Part shown: in pieces, positions 9,390 through 17,929 of the stretch
Layout: each line of letters opens with the position of its first letter
Position numbering within the stretch: the first letter of the stretch is position 1
Assembly (NCBI GenBank): GCA_009841265.1
Contig: VXMB01000007.1
Coordinates: 1-64,000, forward strand
From: Gemmatimonadota bacterium
GTDB taxonomy: Bacteria > JAAXHH01
DNA length: 64,000 nucleotides
Reading direction: 5' to 3'
Made by a program: the position numbers and the translations under genes
The notes under the pieces: generated by a model
The model's input: only the letters and a program-made list of their open reading frames with translations
Databases searched by the model: none
What the model was told of the DNA's origin: nothing

Positions 9390-10289
9390 ATGTCAGGCCC
9401 CGTAAAGTTGAAGTCCGTTGCCATATCCGGGAAGGCGCCCGGTCCGAAACTCCTCATACTCGGGGGTATACACGGCGACGAGTTCGAATCCATGTGGGCC
9501 ATACGGCGGCTGAAGGAGGCCCTGGATCCCGGTGAACTCCGCGGCACGGTCACCCTGGTCCCCGTCGTCAACGAGGCGGCTTACTGGCGCGGCCAGCGTA
9601 CCGCGGAGGACGGCCTGGACCTGGCCCGGACCTGCCCCGGACGGGCAGACGGCACCATCAGCGAACGGATCGCACACGCGGTCAGCGCGATGATCCGCGA
9701 GGCCGACTACCTGATCGACCTGCACAGCGGCGGACTGATCTCGAGGTTTTACCCGACGGTGGGTTACATGCTGCACGCCGACGCCGACGTCCTGGCGCGA
9801 CAGCGGGAGATGGCCCGGGCTTTCAACATGCCGGTCGTCTGGGGCACCTACGCGGGACACGATGGCCGCACGCTCTCCATCGCCCGGGACGCCGGCATTC
9901 CCGCGATCTATTCGGAATGGATGGGTGCGGGGGACTGCGACCCCGAGGGCGTCGACGGTTATTACGAAGGTTGCCTGAACGTCATGGGCGTGCTGGGCAT
10001 GATCGAACGCGACCAACCGCCGTCGATCATACAGCACACGGTGGAGGACGACCGTAAAGGCGCGGGACACATCCAGCTGAACTACCCGGCGCCCTTTTCA
10101 GGCTTCTTCGAACCCTGGGTCGAACTGATGGACCGCGTCGAGCCCGGTGATGGATTCGGGGTGGTTACCGACCTTCTGGGGGACCGGCGGGAAGAGATCG
10201 TTTCCACACAATCCGGCCACGTGCTGGTGCTGCGCACCTTCAACCGCGTCCACGAGGGCGAGACGATCGCGGCGGTGCTGGAGGTTTGA
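9390..10289 (+). CDS. Succinylglutamate desuccinylase/aspartoacylase-family hydrolase
   Basis: A 299-residue zinc carboxypeptidase-fold amidohydrolase. Zinc ligands H28 and E31 lie in GGIHGDE, and H112 lies in DLHSGG, the family pattern. The C-terminal beta domain (about 215-299) ends in EGETIAAVLEV, as in other AstE/ASPA-like proteins. The start is secure: AAGGAG is 6 nt upstream of ATG. It is divergent from the lyase gene. Members cleave N-acyl amino acids or related amides; the actual substrate here is not indicated. Confidence 0.85.
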   Translation: MSGPVKLKSVAISGKAPGPKLLILGGIHGDEFESMWAIRRLKEALDPGELRGTVTLVPVVNEAAYWRGQRTAEDGLDLARTCPGRADGTISERIAHAVSAMIREADYLIDLHSGGLISRFYPTVGYMLHADADVLARQREMARAFNMPVVWGTYAGHDGRTLSIARDAGIPAIYSEWMGAGDCDPEGVDGYYEGCLNVMGVLGMIERDQPPSIIQHTVEDDRKGAGHIQLNYPAPFSGFFEPWVELMDRVEPGDGFGVVTDLLGDRREEIVSTQSGHVLVLRTFNRVHEGETIAAVLEV

Positions 10290-10315
10290 GCGATCAGATT
10301 AGAGGAGAGATTGAG

Positions 10316-10552
10316 TCAAACAGCCATCAATAGCTCAGTAAGGTTACGCCCTATTGTAGGGGGAGGCAGTTCCTTGTTTTCTTGCTGTGCGATCTCAAGC
10401 CATTCGTCGACGATTTGGCAGAGTTGGCGGTAAACTTCGGTTTCTTCCTCACCGTGGCAGCAGGGACCAATGATTCCAGGGCAATAGCCGACAAAACACT
10501 CATCCTCATTCGACCACTCGACGATTTTGATGTAGCGCGCGCTCTTAGTCAT
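10316..10552 (-). CDS. hicB: HicB-like antitoxin
   Basis: A 78-residue protein with the partial RNase-H fold signature of HicB antitoxins (YIKIVEWSNEDECFVGYCPGIIG). It overlaps the upstream hicA-like gene by 4 nt, the usual hicAB order. No separate DNA-binding domain is evident, so it is a short HicB. It faces the amidohydrolase gene tail to tail. Confidence 0.75.
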   Translation of the reverse strand: MTKSARYIKIVEWSNEDECFVGYCPGIIGPCCHGEEETEVYRQLCQIVDEWLEIAQQENKELPPPTIGRNLTELLMAV

Positions 10553-10743
10553 TTGAGCGACTCCTCGATGTTTCTCATTACCACCTTTTCCTGGTAGGGT
10601 TTGACGTCATCGCCCGGATTCCCTGAAACTACCACTCTCATCCCTCTAGGATGTTCGAAATTCCTGTGGTTACCTTTCCCGCCTCTGTCGATGAATCCAG
10701 CCTTTTCCAGGTCTCGGATTAGTTCCCTGATCTTTCTCGGCAT
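10549..10743 (-). CDS. hicA: HicA-like mRNA interferase toxin
   Basis: A 64-residue small basic protein (MPRKIRELIRDLEKAGF) with the double-stranded RNA-binding-like HicA fold. It has the catalytic histidine in the GNHRNF segment, which corresponds to the conserved G-S/N-H of the family. I took the internal ATG at 10743, where the HicA similarity begins; the frame is open to 10803. It is coupled to hicB by an ATGA overlap. The surrounding DNA is more AT-rich than the flanks, consistent with horizontal acquisition. Confidence 0.75.
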   Translation of the reverse strand: MPRKIRELIRDLEKAGFIDRGGKGNHRNFEHPRGMRVVVSGNPGDDVKPYQEKVVMRNIEESLK

Positions 10744-10986
10744 GAGTGGAAACCAATTCTGTTGAGTAACGTAGCGTAGACTGCCGCCACATGTCAATAT
10801 CAATCCAAACGGCTTGAAATCGTGTTCCTACGAGCGTATACCATTCGTCGTGCTTGACGCGTTACACATCGTAGTCATATCCTTAGTAGTCTGGATACAA
10901 TGAAGATTCTCGACGGTACTCCCTTGTTTTGCGGACTTGATTTCTGATACGAACTGCCTTGGCATCGACTCATACTGGAAAACTCC

Positions 10987-12339
10987 ATGATCCGTGACTC
11001 CTACTGGCTGGACATGCCCTACACACCCTCCGATCCCCTGTCCGGGGACCTGGACGTGGACGTCGTCGTGATCGGCGGCGGCGTGACGGGGGTGACCGGC
11101 GCCCTGTTCCTGGCCGAGGGCGGCGCGCGCGTGGCGGTACTCGAGCGGCGCGAGATCGCCTCGGGAGCGACGGGCCGCAACGGCGGGTTCATGCTGGCCG
11201 GGACCCACGAGTACTACGCCGAGGCTGTGGAGGAACTGACGGACCTGTACGGTCCGGACGGCAGGAGGCTGGCCCGGGAGGCGTGGACCATCGCCCTCGA
11301 GAACCACGATCTCATGGCCGGTCTCATGAAGAAGTACGAGATACAATGCGACTACTTCCGGCACGGCAGTTACGTGATTGCGATGAAACGGCCGGACCGC
11401 GGTTCTCACAAGAACCCGCTGGAACGCATCGCCCAGTCGTACCGCCTACTCCTGGAGGATGGATTCGAGGTCGCGTACCTGGGCGAGGAGGAACTCTACG
11501 AGATCAAGCGAAGTCCGATCCTGGCAGGCGCCTTCTGCAACAAGTTCGACGGCGAACTACACCCGGTAAAATACGTGCGCGGTCTCGCGGCCGCCGCGCG
11601 GGGGCTGGGCGTCCAATTCTTCGAAAACACGCCGGTCACCGGGATCGAGCGGAAAGACCGCGGGCTGCTCGTGCAGACGCCGGGTGGAAGGATCCGGACA
11701 CAGCAGGTACTCCTCGGGATGAATGCCTACACACCACAACTCGATGCGCGGTACGAGCGGCGCATCATCCCCCACCGGGGGCAGGTCTTCACGACGGAAC
11801 CCGTTTCCGAGCGGCTGTTCAACGGCGTCTTCTACGCCAACGATGGCTGGGAATTCTGGCGGCAGCTGCACGACGGGCCCGGGGAGGGCGGCCGACTGCT
11901 GTTCGGCGGGGGCCGGAATCACCACATCCGCGCCGAGCGGGGATTCCACTTCCTGAGGCGCCGAAGCCGGCCGGGCCGCCCGGTCCGGACGTACCGGGGG
12001 TACAAGGAGCGTCCCACGCGGGCGGTGCAGCGGACGAACGACCGGGCGTTCAACGGGGCCTTCCCGCACCTGGCCAACCTCGGACGCTCCCACCGCTGGG
12101 GCGGCGTCATGGGCTTCTCCTACGACAGCAGCCCCTTCGTCGGCGAGACGGAAACGCCGGGCGTCCACATCGTCGCCGGATTCACGGGCCGGGGCAACGC
12201 CTACGCCACGGTAGCGGCGCGCATGCTCAGCGACCGGCTGCTGGGCAGGCTCCCAACCCTGGAACGCCGGTTCGAGACGGTGAAGCGGGTTTTCGATCCA
12301 TTGCGCGGAGGGATCGACGCGGAAAACCGGCGCCGGTAA
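10987..12339 (+). CDS. FAD-dependent amine/amino-acid oxidoreductase (DAO family)
   Basis: A 450-residue flavoprotein. The N-terminal dinucleotide-binding motif VVIGGGVTGVTGA is followed by the LERREIASGATGRNGG segment typical of PuuB-like and glycine oxidase-like DAO enzymes. The C-terminal HRWGGVMGFSYDSSPFVGE and GFTGRGNAYA segments complete the FAD site. The family oxidises the C-N bond of amino acids or polyamines. A very Arg-rich stretch at about residues 318-350 is unusual, but the frame is intact on both sides. It converges on an amino-acid ABC transporter operon, suggesting a shared role in amine or amino-acid catabolism (inference). Confidence 0.85.
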   Translation: MIRDSYWLDMPYTPSDPLSGDLDVDVVVIGGGVTGVTGALFLAEGGARVAVLERREIASGATGRNGGFMLAGTHEYYAEAVEELTDLYGPDGRRLAREAWTIALENHDLMAGLMKKYEIQCDYFRHGSYVIAMKRPDRGSHKNPLERIAQSYRLLLEDGFEVAYLGEEELYEIKRSPILAGAFCNKFDGELHPVKYVRGLAAAARGLGVQFFENTPVTGIERKDRGLLVQTPGGRIRTQQVLLGMNAYTPQLDARYERRIIPHRGQVFTTEPVSERLFNGVFYANDGWEFWRQLHDGPGEGGRLLFGGGRNHHIRAERGFHFLRRRSRPGRPVRTYRGYKERPTRAVQRTNDRAFNGAFPHLANLGRSHRWGGVMGFSYDSSPFVGETETPGVHIVAGFTGRGNAYATVAARMLSDRLLGRLPTLERRFETVKRVFDPLRGGIDAENRRR

Positions 12340-12370
12340 GCCCCGGCCGGGCATCAGCGTAAGCCTGCGG

Positions 12371-13270
12371 TTACGCGAACTGGTGAAAATGCCGGGTCAT
12401 GCGCCGTTCCACCTGTCTGAGCAGGATGGAGAGGGACAGGCAGAGCAGGAAGTACACGAAGGCCACCAGCAGCCATACCTCGAAGAGCAGCCCACTCGAA
12501 TTGGCGATTTCCGAGCCGACGAAGGTCAGTTCCTGGACGGAGATGAGGGAGACGATGGACGAATCCTTCACCAGGGAGATGTACTGGCCCGTCAGCGGCG
12601 GCGCGATGCGGGCCAGCGCCTGGGGGAAGATGACGAACCGGTAGCGGTCCAGCACCGGTATGCCCAGACTCTCCCCGGCCTCCCACTGGCCGCGGGGTAT
12701 GGCGGCCAGGCCGGCGCGGACGACTTCGGCGATGTACGCGGCGCTGATGAAGGATATGCACAGCACGCCCGAGACCAGGTTCTCCCAGAGCTCCGGGGGG
12801 CCGAAGAGGAAACGCTGCCATCCCGAAGCTTCCTCCGCGGGGCGGCTGAACAAGGCGTCCAGGCCCAGGAGGGGCATCAGCTGACTGCTGATGAAGAAGT
12901 AGAATATGAAGATGAACACCAGGGGCGGGATGTTGCGCAGGATCTGGATGTAGGTCCCGCAGAACATGCGCAGCGTGCGCCCTCCGGCGTACCTGCCCAC
13001 ACCGATCAGCACGCCCAGTATGCTGGCCAGCACCGCCCCCCACAGGCTGAGCCGCAGGGTCGCGTAGATCCCTGTCAGGAAAAAGGGCGTTTCGCCGGCG
13101 TCGCCGGCGGCAAAGACCGTCGAAAGCGCCTGGGGCCAGTCCCAGCGGTACGCCACGCCGATGGCCGAACGGTACCACATCCAGCCGGCCGCCGCGACCA
13201 ATCCTACCAGTAGTATCCCGTCGAGCCGGGTGGGCCGGAACCGGCCTGTCCTTTGACGGATCGTCGACAT
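12371..13270 (-). CDS. Polar amino acid ABC transporter permease (HisMQ/GltK type)
   Basis: 299 residues. The membrane domain carries the ABC permease EAA motif (EVVRAGLAAIPRGQWEAGESLG, shown here only in part as AGLAAIPRGQWEAGESLG) and LLRNIPPLVF-like sequence typical of HisM/GltJ/AapQ permeases. The ATG at 13270 shares its A with the TGA of the preceding permease (TGATG). A longer frame extends far upstream but only as antisense-like filler, so I reject it. It pairs with the permease at 13270-14067 as the heterodimeric channel. Confidence 0.9.
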   Translation of the reverse strand: MSTIRQRTGRFRPTRLDGILLVGLVAAAGWMWYRSAIGVAYRWDWPQALSTVFAAGDAGETPFFLTGIYATLRLSLWGAVLASILGVLIGVGRYAGGRTLRMFCGTYIQILRNIPPLVFIFIFYFFISSQLMPLLGLDALFSRPAEEASGWQRFLFGPPELWENLVSGVLCISFISAAYIAEVVRAGLAAIPRGQWEAGESLGIPVLDRYRFVIFPQALARIAPPLTGQYISLVKDSSIVSLISVQELTFVGSEIANSSGLLFEVWLLVAFVYFLLCLSLSILLRQVERRMTRHFHQFA

Positions 13271-14067
13271 CAAGCACCCGCCCTTCGCCGTTCGGCCATG
13301 GCCGCCGCGGTGGAAAGGGCCAGGGTCACGGCCAGGTAGATCGCGGCCACGGTGAGCCAGATCTCGAAGGTCAGGAAGGTGTCCGCGATGAGGTTCCGGC
13401 TCTGCGTGGTGAGGTCGAAGATGGCGATGACGCTGACGATCGAGGAGTTCTTCACGAGCGATACCGCCTCGTTGGTGAGCGGCGGCAGCATGTTCCGGAG
13501 CACCTGTGGCAAGATGACGTACCGGTAGTTGTCGAGGCGCTTCAGGCCCAGGCTCTCCCCCGCCTCGACCTGCCCCCGTGGGATGGCCCGCAGGCCGGCC
13601 CGGAAGATCTCCGACGTATAGGCGCCCTGAAACGCGGCAAGACACGCGATCGCCGTCGTGGTCTGTCCCCAGCCGAGGATCGGGCCGAGAACGAAGTAAA
13701 TCACGTAGAGCTGGATCAACAGGGGGGTGTTGCGGATCAGTTCCAGGTACCCGCGGGCGAGTCCGCGCCCGACCATGGAGGAAGACAGCCGCAGGAGCGC
13801 GGTCGCGAGCCCGATGACGAGGGTCAGGAATAGGCTGAGGACGGATATTTCGAGGGTGACGAAGAGGCCCTGCACCAGCGGGCCGGCGGCCCAGGCGCCG
13901 TTTTCGGACGTGAACAGGAAGTCGTCCACCCGGTACCACTGCCACCGGTAGTTGATGTTCTCGGCGCCGCGCATGACCGCGAAGACGAGGATGCCGGCGA
14001 TGGCCGCCGGCTGGATCCAGTTCGACAGCGCACGCCTGACCCAAGGCCTGCGGAATAGCCTGATCAC
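13270..14067 (-). CDS. Polar amino acid ABC transporter permease, second subunit
   Basis: 265 residues with a GTG start (14067) that overlaps the TGA of the ATPase gene (GTGA). Membrane segments surround LIRNTPLLIQLYVIYF, and the EAA loop FRAGLRAIPRGQVEAGESLG contacts the ATPase. Sequence and length match HisQ/GltJ-type permeases. Together with its neighbour and the ATPase it forms an importer, but no periplasmic binding protein gene is present nearby. Confidence 0.9.
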   Translation of the reverse strand: MIRLFRRPWVRRALSNWIQPAAIAGILVFAVMRGAENINYRWQWYRVDDFLFTSENGAWAAGPLVQGLFVTLEISVLSLFLTLVIGLATALLRLSSSMVGRGLARGYLELIRNTPLLIQLYVIYFVLGPILGWGQTTTAIACLAAFQGAYTSEIFRAGLRAIPRGQVEAGESLGLKRLDNYRYVILPQVLRNMLPPLTNEAVSLVKNSSIVSVIAIFDLTTQSRNLIADTFLTFEIWLTVAAIYLAVTLALSTAAAMAERRRAGA

Positions 14068-14825
14068 GCCGAAGCCTCGTAATGGAGGATCTGGTTGAGG
14101 AAGGCCCGGGTCCGTTCTTCCCTGGGCGCGTCGAAGAAGGCGTCCGGCGCGGCGCTCTCGACGATCTCGCCGTGGTCCATGAAGACGACCCGGTCGGACA
14201 CCTTGCGGGCGAAACCCATTTCGTGGGTCACGCAGACCATGGTGATGCCGCTGTCCGTGAGTTCGAAGATCACGTCGAGGACCTCCCGGATCATCTCCGG
14301 ATCGAGCGACGACGTGGGTTCGTCGAAGAGCAGGATATCGGGCCGCATGCACAGCGCCCGGGCGATCGCCACGCGTTGCTGCTGCCCGCCGGAGAGCTGG
14401 TCGGGGTACTTCTCGGCCTGGTCCCCGATGTGCACACGCTCGAGATAGGACAGGGCGGTTTCTTCCGCCTTCTCCTTGTCCATCCCGAGATTGCGCATGG
14501 GGGCGAGGGCCAGGTTCCGCAGGACGGTCATGTGGGGGAACAGGTTGAAGCTCTGGAACACCATGCCGATCTTCCCGCGCAGTTCGCGGGGAAGCCGCTC
14601 ACCCGGTCCCAGCGGGACGCCGTGGACCCGGACCACGCCCCGGTCGTGGGTTTCCAGCCGGTTGATGCAGCGGATCAGCGTGGACTTGCCCGAACCGGAC
14701 GGACCGCAGACGACGACGCACTCGCCTTCGCCGATGCTCAGGTCCACGTCCCGGAGCACCTGGAACGTCCCGAACCACTTGCTTACGTCTTCAAACGCGA
14801 TAATGGATGGGGTATCGTCAGACAC
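14064..14825 (-). CDS. Polar amino acid ABC transporter ATP-binding protein (GlnQ/AapP type)
   Basis: A 253-residue ATPase with Walker A GPSGSGKS (41-48), Q-loop VFQSFNLFPH, signature LSGGQQQR, Walker B ILLFDEP and the H-loop CVTHEM. The closest pattern is GlnQ/AapP. The start is GTG at 14825, three bases after the TGA of the creatininase-like gene, so the transporter is in one operon with the enzymes upstream. It energises the two permeases downstream. Confidence 0.93.
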   Translation of the reverse strand: MSDDTPSIIAFEDVSKWFGTFQVLRDVDLSIGEGECVVVCGPSGSGKSTLIRCINRLETHDRGVVRVHGVPLGPGERLPRELRGKIGMVFQSFNLFPHMTVLRNLALAPMRNLGMDKEKAEETALSYLERVHIGDQAEKYPDQLSGGQQQRVAIARALCMRPDILLFDEPTSSLDPEMIREVLDVIFELTDSGITMVCVTHEMGFARKVSDRVVFMDHGEIVESAAPDAFFDAPREERTRAFLNQILHYEASA

Positions 14826-14828
14826 GGA

Positions 14829-15578
14829 TCAGGTGCCCTCGATCATCGCTTTCATCCTGGCCGCGACCCAGTCGACCGCCACGTCGATCATGCCTTGGCC
14901 CTTCACGGCGTCTGCGAGCTTGGCCTCGTGGTGGAATTCCCGGTCCTGGGCCGCCCGGTCGGCCTGGGAAATGGTCAGCCTGGCCGAGTCGTAGTCGACG
15001 CCTTCCCAGTGGACATGCCGGGGGAAGGCCGCGTAGGCGAAGGAGGTCTCGAATTCGCTGGCGTGACCGGGACAGTTGTTCGAGTCCATGTACTTCCGGA
15101 CGATTTCCGGGGTATAGGCTTCCCAGTAGCTGCAAAAGGCGAAATTGACGCCCAGGCGGGACCGGATGTCCTCCAGTGCGGCGTTGACGGGACCGGCGTT
15201 CCCGGCGTGGCCGTTGACGGCCAGGATATGGTCGATCCCGCCCCTCTTCATGCTGTCGGCCACGTCGTAGAGCAGCTCCGTGAAGATCTCGGGCCGGGTC
15301 GTCAGCGTACCCTTGTGGTCCATCCAGTGCTCCGACACGCCGATGGCCAGCGGCGTGGTGACGACGACCTCGGGATAGAGTGCCTGCGCGGCGCGTTCGG
15401 ACACGTGGACGGCGCTGGCGGTATCGTGGGACATCTCCAGGTGCTCGTTGTGCTGTTCCGTACTGCCCGTGGGAATGATCGCTCCCTTGAGGTTGCCGTC
15501 GTAGATCCCCTCTCGGAACTGCCTTCGGGTCATTTTCCAGAGTTGTACGGGCCGGTCTTGGGGTAGGGCGTCGGACAT
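14829..15578 (-). CDS. Creatininase-family amidohydrolase
   Basis: 249 residues with the creatininase hallmarks: IIPTGSTEQHNEHL near residue 35, NGHAGN in place of the usual NGHGGN, and the GHASEFETS segment, which provide the metal ligands. AGGAG lies 7 nt before the ATG. Family members hydrolyse creatinine or other cyclic amides, or act in peptide and riboflavin/F420-related metabolism. The linked ABC amino-acid importer and aminotransferase suggest catabolism of an imported nitrogen compound, but the substrate is not determinable. Confidence 0.85.
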   Translation of the reverse strand: MSDALPQDRPVQLWKMTRRQFREGIYDGNLKGAIIPTGSTEQHNEHLEMSHDTASAVHVSERAAQALYPEVVVTTPLAIGVSEHWMDHKGTLTTRPEIFTELLYDVADSMKRGGIDHILAVNGHAGNAGPVNAALEDIRSRLGVNFAFCSYWEAYTPEIVRKYMDSNNCPGHASEFETSFAYAAFPRHVHWEGVDYDSARLTISQADRAAQDREFHHEAKLADAVKGQGMIDVAVDWVAARMKAMIEGT

Positions 15579-15654
15579 GGAAGACTCCTGACTGGATGGA
15601 TATTGACCGCGTCGGGTCTCGCGGGTTGATCGGCGCGGATGCGGTTTTTCTCGT

Positions 15655-15978
15655 CTAGGCGTAATCCTCCCGGGGCGGGCTGAATATGTCCAGGGCGACG
15701 GATCGGGTTATGACCTCGGTCACGCCGTGCTGGACCCCGCCGGGAATCACGTACTTGTCGCCCGTCCGGATGGTCCGGCTTTCCCCGCCGATGACCATGA
15801 CGAATTCACCTTCCAGCACCACGCCCAGCTGTTCGTGGGGATGGTCGTGCATCGGCACCTGCGATCCCGGCGTAAGCGTTACGAAGGACATCTGGGCCCG
15901 GTCGCCTCCAGCCACGGCGATGCTGACGCCCGGGGCGATGGACTTTTGGGACATGTTTTCCTCTTCGACGAAATACAT
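15655..15978 (-). CDS. Small cupin-domain protein
   Basis: 107 residues forming a single cupin barrel. Motif 1 is PMHDHPHEQLGVVLEGEF with metal-type histidines; motif 2 is GDKYVIPGGVQHGV. GGAGGA lies about 5 nt before the ATG at 15978. Stand-alone cupins of this size are often metal-dependent isomerases, dioxygenases or regulators. It sits between the aminotransferase and the creatininase-like gene in the same orientation. Confidence 0.85.
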   Translation of the reverse strand: MYFVEEENMSQKSIAPGVSIAVAGGDRAQMSFVTLTPGSQVPMHDHPHEQLGVVLEGEFVMVIGGESRTIRTGDKYVIPGGVQHGVTEVITRSVALDIFSPPREDYA

Positions 15979-16052
15979 ATGCTCCTCCGGCTATGGGCAG
16001 GATGCCCGGTGAAAACGGTCGTGCGCAATCCGGTCGGGCCAGGCCGTCCCGG

Positions 16053-17249
16053 CTATGCCGTCCCGGCGTCGGCGTATACGGCACTCGCCGCCGCCACGCC
16101 GCTCCCGGAGACCGCGTGGCCTTCCGCGCGCAAAGCCTGTTCGAGGGCGCCCAGGCACAGGATGACGTGATCGCGCTGGGAGGACTGGCCCATGAGCCCC
16201 ACGCGCCAGGCCTTGCCCTTCAACGCGCCGAGGCCGCCGCCGAGTTCGAGGCCGTAGTCCTTCAGCAGCCGGCTTCGCACGCCGGCCTCGTCGATCCCTT
16301 CCGGGGCCAGGACGGGGTTGATGGTCGGGGCGCGGTGCGGCGGATCGACGAAGAACGCGAGGTCCATGGCGTCGATCCCCGCCCTGAACGCTTCGTAGTT
16401 CACGGCATGCCGCCGGTGGCCGTTTTCCAGCCCCTCCTCGTGGATGAGCACAAGGGCTTCCCGCAAGGCGTAGAACAGGCTCACCGGCGCGGTATGGTGA
16501 TAGGTCCGGTCGCCGTCCCAGTACGCGTTGATCAGAGAGAGATCCATATACCAGTTGTCGACCGGTGTCTTGCGTGCGGCAATGGCCTCGAGCGCGCGAT
16601 CGTTGAGCGTAAGGGGCGCCAGGCCCGGCGGGGCGCTCAGGCACTTCTGGCTGCCGGTATAGCAGACGTCGATGCCCCATGTGTCGACCTCGACCGGCGT
16701 ACCACCCAGGGAGGCCACGGTGTCGACGAGGACGAGGGCGCCGTGCTCGTGGATGACGGGGATGATTTCCTCGAGGGGTTGCAGCACGCCCGTGGACGTT
16801 TCCGCATGTACCAGGCCCACGACCTTGGGACGGCATCCATCCAGCGCCTGCCGGACCTGTTCCGCCGTGAACGGCCGCCCCGGTTCGCCTTCGAGACGTA
16901 TCAACCTCCCGCCGTGGCGCTCGGCCATCTGGGCCATGCGGTCTCCGAAGACGCCGCCCACGCAGATGAGTACCTCGTCACCCGGCTCCACGAGATTGCA
17001 GATGCAGGTCTCCATGCCGGCGGAACCCGTGGCGGAGATGGCCAGCGTCATGGCGTTTTCGGTCTGGAACACGTACCGCAGCAGCGTCTTGGTATCGTCC
17101 ATGACCCCGATGAAATACGGGTCCAGGTGTCCGGTCAGCGGAGCCCCCATGGCCTGGTAGATCCTGGGGTGCATGTCGCTCGGTCCGGGCCCCATGAGGA
17201 CGCGCCGGCCGGGGTCCAGGGGTGCGAATGAGTCATGATACGGAGGCAT
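16053..17249 (-). CDS. Alanine-glyoxylate / serine-pyruvate aminotransferase family (class V)
   Basis: A 398-residue PLP enzyme. N-terminal GPGPSDMHPRIYQAM and LDPYFIGVMDDT match the AGT/SPT family. The Schiff-base lysine is K202 in TGSQKCLSAPPG, preceded by LVDTVASLGG, whose Asp holds the pyridine nitrogen. Family members transfer amino groups from alanine or serine to glyoxylate or other keto acids. It is upstream of the cupin, creatininase and transporter genes, pointing to a nitrogen-catabolic module. Confidence 0.88.
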   Translation of the reverse strand: MPPYHDSFAPLDPGRRVLMGPGPSDMHPRIYQAMGAPLTGHLDPYFIGVMDDTKTLLRYVFQTENAMTLAISATGSAGMETCICNLVEPGDEVLICVGGVFGDRMAQMAERHGGRLIRLEGEPGRPFTAEQVRQALDGCRPKVVGLVHAETSTGVLQPLEEIIPVIHEHGALVLVDTVASLGGTPVEVDTWGIDVCYTGSQKCLSAPPGLAPLTLNDRALEAIAARKTPVDNWYMDLSLINAYWDGDRTYHHTAPVSLFYALREALVLIHEEGLENGHRRHAVNYEAFRAGIDAMDLAFFVDPPHRAPTINPVLAPEGIDEAGVRSRLLKDYGLELGGGLGALKGKAWRVGLMGQSSQRDHVILCLGALEQALRAEGHAVSGSGVAAASAVYADAGTA

Positions 17250-17268
17250 GCGGTGGTGTTCCCTTCGG

Positions 17269-17781
17269 TCAGCGTGTCTGAATCAAGGTCTCGGCCGTCC
17301 AGGCGTCGACAAAACCTCTGTTTCTCAGCCAGTCGCGCAAGATGTCGGCATCGGCCTTTTCCTTGAAGTCGCCCACGCGCACCTTGAAGCTGTTGGATTC
17401 CTCTTCCACGTAGATGCGATACGACCATTCCGACAGCGTTCGCTCCACCTGCAGCAACGCGGCTTCGGCCGCTTCTCGCCTCGTAAACGAATAGAGCTGG
17501 ACTCTGTATCCCGGGGTGGGCTCCGCTACCGTGGCGGGGACGGGGGTATCGGAAGCCGATTCGGCCGGATCATCGATCAACGCCTCATCGGATCGTGACG
17601 CGTCGTCTTCGAGCGCCGGAGCTTCGGGCGCCGGAGCTTCGGGTTGAGGCGCCGGTGGTACCGCGGCGGGTGCCCGCTTCCCGAGCAGCCACGTGCAGCC
17701 CGTCGCATTGATGCCGAACAGGAGACAACATACTATCAACGCAATCTGGAACGGCATTTTCAGCGGAAATCCATATCGCAT
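17269..17781 (-). CDS. SPOR-domain putative lipoprotein
   Basis: About 170 residues. A hydrophobic N-terminus (IALIVCCLLFG) ends in a lipobox-like A-T-G-C29, followed by a Pro/Ala/Glu-rich linker. A C-terminal SPOR domain (YRVQLYSFTRREAAEAALLQVE, given here in part as YRVQLYSF) would bind denuded peptidoglycan glycans. The start at 17781 puts the signal sequence at the N-terminus; 17757 is also possible. It ends 19 bp before the aminotransferase start and may share its promoter, without obvious functional link. Confidence 0.75.
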   Translation of the reverse strand: MRYGFPLKMPFQIALIVCCLLFGINATGCTWLLGKRAPAAVPPAPQPEAPAPEAPALEDDASRSDEALIDDPAESASDTPVPATVAEPTPGYRVQLYSFTRREAAEAALLQVERTLSEWSYRIYVEEESNSFKVRVGDFKEKADADILRDWLRNRGFVDAWTAETLIQTR

Positions 17782-17929
17782 GATCGGCACCCATATGGCA
17801 ACGGCGCCAGGCGGAAGGCATGGGTCAGGGCAACGGTAACAAAAGAGGATTCCGAAAAATCCCGGAATCCTCTTCATAACCACTTGCATTTCTCTTCGGC
17901 CGACCACCGTCAGGAACCATCCCCGGAAC

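Noticed and set aside
11930..12050. Possible compensated frameshift in the FAD oxidoreductase (Arg-rich stretch)
   Set aside because: The other two frames give no better family-like sequence there, and motifs on both sides are in the same frame.
12357..12376. GCGTAA/TTACGC hairpin at the convergent FAD-oxidoreductase/permease junction as a terminator
   Set aside because: The stem is only 6 bp with no T-tract on either side, too weak to list as a feature.
12371..14044. 557-residue frame spanning both permease genes
   Set aside because: Only the last 299 residues are protein-like. The upstream part is an out-of-frame reading of the second permease, which has its own GTG start and TGATG junction.
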